Of a stretch of DNA of 12,302 nt, positions 1-6,977 are shown in pieces. The notes beneath the pieces are model-generated. The model did not search any database. It had not been told where the DNA came from and was given only the letters and a program-made list of their open reading frames with translations. Within the stretch, counting starts at the first letter, position 1. Every line of letters starts with the position of its first letter. A program made the translations under genes and the position numbers. The stretch is from Planctomycetia bacterium (GTDB taxonomy: Bacteria; Planctomycetota; Planctomycetia; Gemmatales; Gemmataceae): positions 1 through 12,302 of the forward strand of contig SXHE01000546.1 in NCBI GenBank assembly GCA_005773755.1, read 5' to 3'.

Positions 1-3000
1 ACCAACCTGAGCCAGCTCTCGCCGCTGCTGCGGCGCGACGCCGGCGTCGTGTACCTGTTCGACCCGAACAACGCGGCCGGCGGGCGGGTGCTGCGCGGGC
101 AGGAATCCGAGGTGCGGGCGCTGGCCTTCGCGCACGCGATGCCGGCCGGCGCGAACGTCCTCGTCACCGCCGGGATCGAGTGGGACGCGAAGGGGAATGA
201 CTTCGGCACGGTGCGGGCTTTCCACATCACCGACAAGGCGGAGAAGATGCTCGGCGCGCACGGCGAGCTGCCGGCGACGATCATCCCGCCCGGCCTCGCG
301 GCATGGGCCACCGGCGCGAAAAAGGACGGCCTGCGGGTCGCGGTCGCCTGGGACGCGGACGACCGCAAGCCGGGCCGGTTGTTGCTCTGGGACGACCCCG
401 GCGCGGGCGCGAAGAAGTCAACTTGGTTCGCCGACGCGGTGTTCAACGGCCCGCTCGCGGTGCGGTTCGAGAAGGGCGCGGCGCAGCTCACCACCGGCGG
501 CTACGACCTCCAGCAGCGCGGCGGCGCGCTGATCGTGCGCGACGCGACCGGCGAGCGCAAAAGCGCCGTGCCGCTGCCGGTCGGAACCGGCGAGGCGGGG
601 TTGCCGCTGCGCCTCGCGGCCCTCGACGTGAAGGACGCCGGCCTCGCGACCGCGGTGCTCGCGCGCGTGCTGGTGCCCGACGCGGCCCCGCGCCACGAGT
701 TGCAGTTCCGCACGAAGGACTGGGCGAAGCCGGTCGTGCTCGACGGCCTCGACCCGGCGCGGCTGAACGTGCTGGCCGCGTCGCCCGACGGCCGGTTCGT
801 CGCGGTCGCCGGGGTCGGTGACAACCGGGTGGAGGGGTACGACGCGAGGGCCGTCGCCGACGGCGCGCCGCAAGCGGCGAAGCTGGCCGGCGGCGCGGCC
901 GGGTTCGCGCGGGTCCGATTCCTGACCGGCGACCGGCTCTGGCTCGGCACCGCCGCGGACGGCATCGCGGACGGCGGCGTGATACTCGATCTGGACAAGG
1001 ACGCCCGCCGCGCAGTTCCGAACGCGCCGAAGGGGCAGGCCGAACCGAACGAGCCGAAGGGCGCGCCCGTGCCGACGCTGGTGGCGCTCAAGGACGAGGC
1101 GCGGCCGCGCCGGGTGAGCGTCGCGGTCGGCGGCGTGGTGCGCGAGATCGACCTACCTCTGGGCGAGACCGTGACCGCAGCGGCGCTCCTGCCCGGCGCG
1201 CCGGCCTGGGACAAGGAACTCGGCCCTGTGCTCGCGGTCGCGCACATCGACCGCGACCAGCGCGTGCGCGTCACCCTGTTCGACCCGATCACGAAGCGCG
1301 CGCTGATGCGGCTCGCCGGGCCGACGCTCCCGGTGCGGGGCCTCGCGTTCAGCGGCTCGCGCCCTCTGCTGGCCGAGGCCGGCGACGACGGCACCGTGGC
1401 CGTGTGGTCGATGAAGATCGTGGCCCGCCCGCTGCCGACCATTAACGGCCTGTTTCTGGTCGAGCGCGGCGGCGGGGTCGTCGTGGACGTTGTGGAAAAG
1501 GGGAGCGAGGCCGACGGGAAGCTCGCGCGCGGCGACGTGATCGAGTCCGTAGCCGACGCGAAGGGCGTGCAACGGCCGGTGAAGACGCCGCTCGACTTCC
1601 TCCTGACGGTGCGCGAGCTGGCCGTCGGTAGCGAAGCGCAGATCAAGGTGAAGGGCAAGGCCGCGGCGGTCGCGGTGAAGGTGGGTAATGCGACCCCCTT
1701 CCGGCACCCGCTGTTCACGCTCTGGGTCGATCCCGAACCGAAGAAGGGCAACCACGACTGGGTCGGGTGGACGCCGAGCGGCCCCTATGACACCAACGGC
1801 GCGACGGCCGAGGCGCGGATCGGCTGGCAGACCTCGACCGGCGACCCGGCGCGCCCGGTTCTGCTCGCCACCGCAGACCAGTACCGCAAGCTGTACTACA
1901 AGCGCGACTTCCTGCGCTCGCTACTCGAAACCGCCGACTACAGGCTCGCGCTCGACGCGATCCCGCCCCCGGTCGCCCCGGTGCTCGCGCTGGTGCTGGG
2001 CAAGAACACCCAGGACATCGACGGCCTCGCGACGCTGCGCGAGACGATGGCGACCGCGACCGTCGAGCTGACCGACACCGATGCCGTGCTCGACGCGGAC
2101 CGGTTGCGGCTCGAATGGCAGCTCTCCGGCCCCGGCGGGGCGACCCCGCTCGCGAGCGTGCCGTTCCGCGGCCGGCGCGCGGTCCTCACTCTTGAGGGTT
2201 ACGCCTGGAAGCGCGGCGCGTACCGCCTTCAGGCGAAGGTGTTCAAGGAGGGCGACGGGGCCGCGCCCGCGGTCGAAGTCACGCGCGCGTTCGGCTACCT
2301 GCCGCCCGCGCCGAAGCTCGCGCTGCAACTCGACAAGGTCGCGCTCGCGCCCGGCGCGGAACATCGGACCGAGAACGAAGAGGTCGAGGTGTCCGTCGCG
2401 GTGGACGCGAAGGCGAACCCGGACGGTGCCGAGGTCGCGCTCAGTTGGACCGGGGCAGCGAAGCCCGTACCGCTCACGCGCAACGCGGACGGCACCTTCG
2501 CGCCGATGAAGGTCAAGCTCCCGGCCGGCACGACCACGACGATCATGGCCGCGGCCACCAATCGCGGCGAGGGCGTTCGCCGCGAGTACGAGTCGCGCTC
2601 GGTCGAAGTGTTCGCCCGCCGGCCGCTGCCGAAGGAGATCGCCCCGCCCACGGTGCAACTGTTCGTACTCACGCCGTTCGACAACCGGCTGACCACGGAC
2701 GCGCTCCACATCGTCAGCGCGCACACGGTGCTGGTGCAGGCGCGGGTGACCGGCGCGAACCCGATCACCGCGTACGACTGGACCATCGGCGGCGCGGACC
2801 CGGTCGCGGGGAAGCTGGCCGCGAACGGGACCGAGGTGCGCGAGATCGCCCTGCCGCTCGACGGCAAGGCGCTCAAGATTCAGGTGCGCGCGAAGTACGA
2901 GACCAGCGCGTTCGCCCCGGCCGGGGTCGAGGTCCGCTACGACGGGCTGCCGGAGGTCAGCGTCGCGATGCCGCCGCTGGTGGTCACGTCGCCGGAACTG

Positions 3001-5004
3001 AAGCTGATGGGCGGGCTGCGGGTCGTGAGCAAGCGCGACTTCAAGATTCGGGTACTGGTGAAGTCGAAGCAGACCGGGCGCGTGCGCGAGTTCGAGCCGC
3101 AGCACAACGACGCGCTGACCGCGTGGGACGCCGGCGTCACGCTGTTCCCTGGCGTCAACGAGTTGGGCTACGTCGTCCGGTACGACGCGGACCGCAAGGA
3201 GCTGCGCAAGACCGAGCTGGTCGAGGTGCGGTACGTGCGCCCGCCGGTCGTTGCCGCGGCGTCGGGACTCGACATCGGCACCGGGAACGTCGGAGCGGTG
3301 GACCTCGCCGTGTTCGCGCCCGCGGACGCGCCGCCGACCGAGCTGTGGGCCAACGGGAACCGCGCCGACCTCCAGATTCGACCCACGCCGTTCTTCCTGG
3401 TCGGGGTCGAGTTGTGGACGGTCCGCGCCGACGGGATCGGCGCGCAGGTCGGCGCGGACCGGCTCAAGCCGGTGCCGGTCGTCGTCAACAGCGCCGACGG
3501 TACCAGCAACGCGGTCAACGTCGCGGTCGTCGCGAAGGAGGACGCGAAGGGCACACCCCCTTCCCTGCGGCTCTCGCACAACCGCGGGCCGATCCTACCC
3601 GATCAGCGGGCGCTGGAGGTCGGCGACGCGGCGTTCAAGTTCGACCTGGAAATCGTGTCCGAGACGCCGCTCGCCACGCTCGAGGTGTGGCACGCGGTCA
3701 ACGGCGGGCGCGGCGAGCTGATCGGCACCGCGAAGCCGGCGGACGCGGTCGGCGCGCCGGGCCGGTTCGTGCTGACCGCGCCCGTGAACGCGCGGCTCCG
3801 GCCCGGCGGCGGGAACCGCGTTCGCGTTGTCACCTCGAACCAGAGCGGGACGAGCGAACTGGTGTTCCAGATCAGCTACACGCCGCCGCCCGTCACCGTC
3901 GTGATCGACCGGATCACGGAACCGAACGGCGCGCCGCTGGTGCTGTCGGCGCTCAAGGGCGCGCCTCAAGTCGCGTCGCAGTGGGTCGAGGTCGAGGGCC
4001 GGGTGGAACTGATCCACGCGGACGACCCGGTCGCCACCGACGACAACCTGGAGGTCGTGTTCCTCGCCAACGGCGTCGCGCACCTGCCCGTGCCGGTTGC
4101 GAAGCGGGCCGCGCCGGGGGCGCGCGAGCGCAAGTTCGCCGGCCGCGTGTACCTCAACGCGCTCGACCCGGACCCGATGGAGCTGACCGGCGAGACCACG
4201 ATCCGCGTCGTGCTCCGGTCCGGCGGACTGCCGATGGCGGTTCCGCAGAGCGAGTCGGCCCAGAAGCCGCTGACGGTCAAGAGCACGAACCCGCTGCGCA
4301 CCCGCCGGCTGCACGTCATCGTTCTGGGCGTCAAGGTGCCGCAGGCCATGCGCCGCGAGATGGTGCAGCGGGTGGTGCGCGCCGCCGGCGGCTCGGTCCC
4401 CGCGAACGACCCGCACTTCACCGAGGGGCCGTTCGACCGCCCCGGCTTCCACTCCGCGTACCTGTACACGCCGAGCCTGGGTACGACCAACAGTGGGCAC
4501 CTGAACGCGCTCCTGAACGCGGTCCACACGGACATCCGCGACCGCACCCGGCGGCCCGGCGAGGAGTGGGTGAACGACGTGATCCTGATCTACTACGAGG
4601 GCGCGGACTGGATGGATACGAGCGGCTGGTTCCTGTACAGCGCCGCGACCAAATACGCCCCCCGCGCCGCGAATCGCGCGGACAAGGCCATCCGGCTGGA
4701 CAGCCTGCCGCAAACGCCGGGGCTGCCCATCCTGCTCGCCAACGTGGAGGGCAAGCCCGCGTCCGGCGTCCCGCTTACGGTCGACGTCGCGGCCCTGCGC
4801 TACGCCTGGAACGACGCGACGGGACTGGACGAATTGCTGGTCCGCTACGCGAAGGCGATCCGCGAGGAGCGGACGCTGAACGCGGTCGCGGTGTCGGTCG
4901 CGAACGCACTTGAGGCGCTGCCGGCGAAACCGGTCGCGTTCCCGACCGAGGCCCCAGAACGTGCGAGCGCGCTCGCCGTTGGTGTTCCCGCGCAGAAGCC
5001 GTGA
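1..5004 (+). CDS. Giant WD40–PDZ–Ig-like protein with caspase-like C-terminus (5' partial)
   Basis: The frame is open from base 1 to a TGA at 5002–5004, giving 1667 visible residues; the true start lies upstream, and the GTG at 49 is only the first in-frame start-type codon. Numbering codons from base 1, WD40-like blades fill about 1–471, with SPDGRFVAVAG near 261 and a typical blade ending DGTVAVWS near 470. A PDZ-like domain covers about 481–563 (GGGVVVDVVEKGS, ARGDVIESV). A DWVGWTPSGPYDTNG segment starts at 586; similar segments join WD40 repeats to caspase-like domains in other planctomycete proteins. Repeated beta-rich Ig-like modules run from about 660 to 1430. The C-terminal region, about 1434–1635, follows the caspase p20 layout (RRLHVIVLGVKV, then VILIYYEGADW, then LPILLANVEG). 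The usual GHG histidine and DTC cysteine motifs read GAD and ANV, so protease activity is doubtful. No membrane segment is visible. The likely role is a protein-binding scaffold; the function is unknown. Confidence 0.88.
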   Translation, partial: TNLSQLSPLLRRDAGVVYLFDPNNAAGGRVLRGQESEVRALAFAHAMPAGANVLVTAGIEWDAKGNDFGTVRAFHITDKAEKMLGAHGELPATIIPPGLAAWATGAKKDGLRVAVAWDADDRKPGRLLLWDDPGAGAKKSTWFADAVFNGPLAVRFEKGAAQLTTGGYDLQQRGGALIVRDATGERKSAVPLPVGTGEAGLPLRLAALDVKDAGLATAVLARVLVPDAAPRHELQFRTKDWAKPVVLDGLDPARLNVLAASPDGRFVAVAGVGDNRVEGYDARAVADGAPQAAKLAGGAAGFARVRFLTGDRLWLGTAADGIADGGVILDLDKDARRAVPNAPKGQAEPNEPKGAPVPTLVALKDEARPRRVSVAVGGVVREIDLPLGETVTAAALLPGAPAWDKELGPVLAVAHIDRDQRVRVTLFDPITKRALMRLAGPTLPVRGLAFSGSRPLLAEAGDDGTVAVWSMKIVARPLPTINGLFLVERGGGVVVDVVEKGSEADGKLARGDVIESVADAKGVQRPVKTPLDFLLTVRELAVGSEAQIKVKGKAAAVAVKVGNATPFRHPLFTLWVDPEPKKGNHDWVGWTPSGPYDTNGATAEARIGWQTSTGDPARPVLLATADQYRKLYYKRDFLRSLLETADYRLALDAIPPPVAPVLALVLGKNTQDIDGLATLRETMATATVELTDTDAVLDADRLRLEWQLSGPGGATPLASVPFRGRRAVLTLEGYAWKRGAYRLQAKVFKEGDGAAPAVEVTRAFGYLPPAPKLALQLDKVALAPGAEHRTENEEVEVSVAVDAKANPDGAEVALSWTGAAKPVPLTRNADGTFAPMKVKLPAGTTTTIMAAATNRGEGVRREYESRSVEVFARRPLPKEIAPPTVQLFVLTPFDNRLTTDALHIVSAHTVLVQARVTGANPITAYDWTIGGADPVAGKLAANGTEVREIALPLDGKALKIQVRAKYETSAFAPAGVEVRYDGLPEVSVAMPPLVVTSPELKLMGGLRVVSKRDFKIRVLVKSKQTGRVREFEPQHNDALTAWDAGVTLFPGVNELGYVVRYDADRKELRKTELVEVRYVRPPVVAAASGLDIGTGNVGAVDLAVFAPADAPPTELWANGNRADLQIRPTPFFLVGVELWTVRADGIGAQVGADRLKPVPVVVNSADGTSNAVNVAVVAKEDAKGTPPSLRLSHNRGPILPDQRALEVGDAAFKFDLEIVSETPLATLEVWHAVNGGRGELIGTAKPADAVGAPGRFVLTAPVNARLRPGGGNRVRVVTSNQSGTSELVFQISYTPPPVTVVIDRITEPNGAPLVLSALKGAPQVASQWVEVEGRVELIHADDPVATDDNLEVVFLANGVAHLPVPVAKRAAPGARERKFAGRVYLNALDPDPMELTGETTIRVVLRSGGLPMAVPQSESAQKPLTVKSTNPLRTRRLHVIVLGVKVPQAMRREMVQRVVRAAGGSVPANDPHFTEGPFDRPGFHSAYLYTPSLGTTNSGHLNALLNAVHTDIRDRTRRPGEEWVNDVILIYYEGADWMDTSGWFLYSAATKYAPRAANRADKAIRLDSLPQTPGLPILLANVEGKPASGVPLTVDVAALRYAWNDATGLDELLVRYAKAIREERTLNAVAVSVANALEALPAKPVAFPTEAPERASALAVGVPAQKP

Positions 5005-5108
5005 GGCACCACCACGGGCAACCGATCTGCGGGGCGACCGTCGGTGGGCTTCACGTCCGTTGCCGGTCGCCCTGCCGTAACGACGATCCCGTCGGTGGCT
5101 TTCGAGCA

Positions 5109-5137
5109 TTGAGTTCCGCGCCGACTTCGGTTAGGCT
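5109..5137 (+). promoter_or_regulatory. Possible sigma70-type promoter for the STAS gene
   Basis: TTGAGT (5109–5114) and TAGGCT (5132–5137) are separated by 17 bp, about 100 bp before the STAS start. The -35 matches consensus at four of six positions and the -10 at three of six, so this is weak. The rest of 5005–5236 shows no gene or clear terminator, only a 10-bp direct repeat CCGTCGGTGG at 5038–5047 and 5089–5098. Confidence 0.25.
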
Positions 5138-5236
5138 AACTCCACTGATTCGTCCTGCAGCGGATCAGCCCGCCTGCTTTCCCGGCTTGCCCCCGCCCAG
5201 CGCACCGCCGCGCGTTCTGTTCGTAGAGGAACCCAC

Positions 5237-5593
5237 ATGCCCGTTTCTGAACCGGTGCTCCCTCTCCACGTTGTGGAAGCGGACGGTCGCACCACCGTTC
5301 GCTTTCCCGCCGGAACGGCGCTCTCCGAAGCGAACGCCGAGGAGTTCGCGAGCCAACTCCTCGGGCTGGCCGAGGGGAAGGAGCGCCCGCACCTGCTGAT
5401 CGATCTCGGTGGGGTCTCGATGCTCACGAGCGTGATTCTGGCGAAGTTCATTGCGCTGAACGGCCGGGTTCGCGGTCTCGGCGGTCGGCTGACGCTGTTC
5501 AACCCGAACGCCATCGTTCATCAGGTGTTCAAGGTCACGCGGCTCGACACCATCCTCGAAGTGCATCCGTTCGCCCACACCATCCCGGCGTAA
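5237..5593 (+). CDS. STAS-domain protein (anti-sigma factor antagonist-like)
   Basis: This 118-residue single-domain protein has the length and pattern of SpoIIAA/RsbV-type STAS proteins: a beta-strand start (LPLHVVEADGRTTVRF), a helix (EANAEEFASQLLGL), the central strand and loop LLIDLGGVSMLTS, and a helix followed by GGRLTLFNPN. Family members bind anti-sigma kinases and are switched off by phosphorylation of a serine in a DSSG-type motif. Here the aligned motif reads T64-S65-V66-I67. The residue matching the phosphorylated Ser58 of B. subtilis SpoIIAA is kept (Ser65), but the preceding Asp and the glycine are lost, so kinase control is uncertain. The start is supported by AGAGGA at 5225–5230, six bases before ATG. 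No partner kinase or sigma factor gene is nearby. A non-sigma signalling role is equally possible. Confidence 0.82.
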   Translation: MPVSEPVLPLHVVEADGRTTVRFPAGTALSEANAEEFASQLLGLAEGKERPHLLIDLGGVSMLTSVILAKFIALNGRVRGLGGRLTLFNPNAIVHQVFKVTRLDTILEVHPFAHTIPA

Positions 5594-5622
5594 GCGCACG
5601 GGTACGAAGCTGTGGCACGTGA

Positions 5623-5672
5623 TGGTGCGGTCGTCCCGGCCCGCGTCAAGAGCGGCCGGAACGACCGCACCA
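5623..5672 (+). terminator. Long stem-loop between STAS gene and queF, probable terminator
   Basis: TGGTGCGGTCGT (5623–5634) pairs perfectly with ACGACCGCACCA (5661–5672). After one C/A mismatch, CCGGCC (5636–5641) pairs with GGCCGG (5654–5659), leaving a 12-base loop. This is an 18-bp stem starting 30 bp after the STAS stop. No T-run follows, so it is not a classical intrinsic terminator. It could act as a factor-dependent terminator, an RNA-stability element or an attenuator ahead of queF. Confidence 0.5.
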
Positions 5673-5728
5673 CCCTACAAGACGCGCGCCCCGCGCCTAT
5701 CAAGACGTGTACCACCACGAGGGGCAGC

Positions 5729-6106
5729 ATGGAACCGACCGAGACGCCGTCCGCCGAGCAGTTGGAAACGTTCCCGAACCCGCGGCCGGGGCGCGAGTTC
5801 GCCATCGAGATCGTGTGCCCGGAGTTCACCAGCGTGTGCCCGCAGACCGGCCAGCCGGACTTCGGCACGATCACCTTCACCTACACGCCCGGCCCGTCGT
5901 GCGTGGAACTGAAGTCGCTGAAGTTGTACCTCCAACGGTTCCGCAGCCAGGGCATCTTCTACGAGCAGGTGACGAACCGGCTGCTCGACGACTTCGTGGC
6001 CGCGTGCACCCCGGTGCGGTGCAAGGTCGTCTCGGTGTGGACCCCGCGCGGCGGCATCTCCACAACCGTGACCTGCAACTACGAAGCCGCGCAGAAGCCC
6101 GCGTGA
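5729..6106 (+). CDS. queF: NADPH-dependent 7-cyano-7-deazaguanine (preQ0) reductase QueF
   Basis: QueF reduces preQ0 to preQ1 with NADPH in the cytoplasm, the step before preQ1 is inserted into tRNA to make queuosine. The 125-residue protein has the short, single-domain (type I, YkvM-like) form. It shows FTSVCPQTGQPDF with the nucleophile Cys37 and Asp44, spaced exactly as Cys55/Asp62 of B. subtilis QueF. The family signature CVELKSLKLYL follows, then FRSQGIFYEQ, where Tyr78-Glu79 sit at the B. subtilis His96-Glu97 positions; the GIFYE form is, from memory, common in other QueF proteins. The ATG at 5729 is chosen because GAGGGG lies four bases upstream. The longer GTG reading from 5612 would translate the 5623–5672 stem-loop. 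No other queuosine gene is in the window and no preQ1 riboswitch was recognised upstream. Confidence 0.96.
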   Translation: MEPTETPSAEQLETFPNPRPGREFAIEIVCPEFTSVCPQTGQPDFGTITFTYTPGPSCVELKSLKLYLQRFRSQGIFYEQVTNRLLDDFVAACTPVRCKVVSVWTPRGGISTTVTCNYEAAQKPA

Positions 6107-6125
6107 CCGGGGCGCACGCTCCTCC

Positions 6126-6177
6126 GGCTGGCGAGCGGGTAAGGTGAAAGTCGCTTCGTTTCACGTTGGGGCCAGCC
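6126..6177 (+). promoter_or_regulatory. Nested inverted repeat between queF and the next gene
   Basis: The outer arms GGCTGGC (6126–6132) and GCCAGCC (6171–6177) are perfect complements. Inside them lie GTGAAA (6144–6149) and TTTCAC (6159–6164) with a nine-base loop. In RNA this gives a two-tier hairpin that begins 20 bases after the queF stop and ends two bases before the ATG at 6180. It could end the queF message or hide the ribosome-binding region of the following gene. No T-run follows. Confidence 0.35.
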
Positions 6178-6179
6178 AA

Positions 6180-6977
6180 ATGCGCACGCGCGTTCTTCTC
6201 AGCGGCTTCGTGGTCGTGATGTTCTCGTCTGCTGGGTCCACAAATCCGCCGGCGGAGGTGCCACTGGCAAAGGCCGTTGAGCGGGCCGATTACGTCGGCG
6301 TCGTCGAGATCGCGGACGCGCCGGTGGGCAAGAAGTTCAAGGCCAACGCGCCGCCAGTTGTGACCGCGAAGCCGGTCGCCGTTCTCAAGGGCGACGCGAA
6401 GGACAGCGTCAAGTTCGCGTGGCAAACCTTCTGCGCGGTGTGCAAGCCGCTCGACCCTGCGACCGTCGAGGTCTTGCCGCCGGCCGTCGGCGAGCGGTAC
6501 ATGGTGTTCCTGGTGAAGGACAAGGACGGCGCGCTGGTGCGGATGGACTACCAGTGGCACTTCCACAAGATACCCGCGGCCCCGACGGTGCGGGTCCAAC
6601 CGAGCCACGACAACGCCTGGCGCGGGGTGATCGAGGTCACGCCGCCGGTCGCGGGGCCGGGCGAAGCGGTGAAGTATCGGTTCACCCGCACCCGGCTCGC
6701 GGAGAAGGCCTGGGAGGGAAACGATTCCAACGTCATCGCCGAAGACATCGACGTGATCGACTTCACCCGCAAGCAGGTGATGGAGCGGAAGAAGCCCGGC
6801 GAACGGAAGACCGCTTACACGGTCGTTGCGAAGGGCGAGACGGTCGTGGACGTGATCGACCTGACCGAGGCGTTCGGGATCACTAGGCCGGGCGAGTACT
6901 GGGTGTTCCGCGGCGGCGCGTTCGAGGGCAACGCCCCGCTCCGGTTCGAGGTCAGCGACAAAGTGCGCAAGCGCTAA
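6180..6977 (+). CDS. Predicted exported protein with CxxC motif, possibly NTR/TIMP-like
   Basis: No confident family match. The 265-residue protein starts with a likely Sec signal peptide: MRTR, the hydrophobic stretch VLLSGFVVVMF, and a plausible cleavage after SSA near residue 18. The mature part begins with strand-rich sequence (ADYVGVVEIADAP, VTAKPVAVLKGD), then FCAVCKPLD (Cys85, Cys88) and GERYMVFLVKD near 104–114. The order 'secreted, VLKG, cysteines, GERYLVFL' recalls bacterial netrin/TIMP-like (NTR) domains, but this is a tentative reading. Residues 140–265 look like a second beta-rich domain. An in-frame GTG at 6144 would add 12 residues, but it falls inside an inverted repeat and would bury the signal peptide start, so ATG 6180 is preferred. 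The TAA overlaps the stop of the opposing ThDP gene by 4 bp. Confidence 0.78.
   Translation: MRTRVLLSGFVVVMFSSAGSTNPPAEVPLAKAVERADYVGVVEIADAPVGKKFKANAPPVVTAKPVAVLKGDAKDSVKFAWQTFCAVCKPLDPATVEVLPPAVGERYMVFLVKDKDGALVRMDYQWHFHKIPAAPTVRVQPSHDNAWRGVIEVTPPVAGPGEAVKYRFTRTRLAEKAWEGNDSNVIAEDIDVIDFTRKQVMERKKPGERKTAYTVVAKGETVVDVIDLTEAFGITRPGEYWVFRGGAFEGNAPLRFEVSDKVRKR

Noticed and set aside
2445..4913. Long + strand open frame (822 codons) inside the giant gene
   Set aside because: Its translation is Arg/Gly/Ala-rich low-complexity sequence in a shifted frame of GC-rich coding DNA; the frame from base 1 has clear domains.
5038..5098. Direct repeat CCGTCGGTGG, two copies 51 bp apart
   Set aside because: Only ten bases long in GC-rich DNA, with no third copy or mobile-element context.
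501..5109. Several long − strand frames opposite the giant gene
   Set aside because: They are antisense shadows of GC-rich codons, with Arg/Ser/Thr-rich translations and no motif.
5612..5728. Upstream GTG start for queF adding 39 residues
   Set aside because: The extension translates the 18-bp stem-loop, lies before the conserved QueF region, and the ATG at 5729 has a good GAGGGG site.
6144..6179. GTG start for the exported protein
   Set aside because: It lies in the arm of an inverted repeat and would push the signal peptide 12 residues inward.
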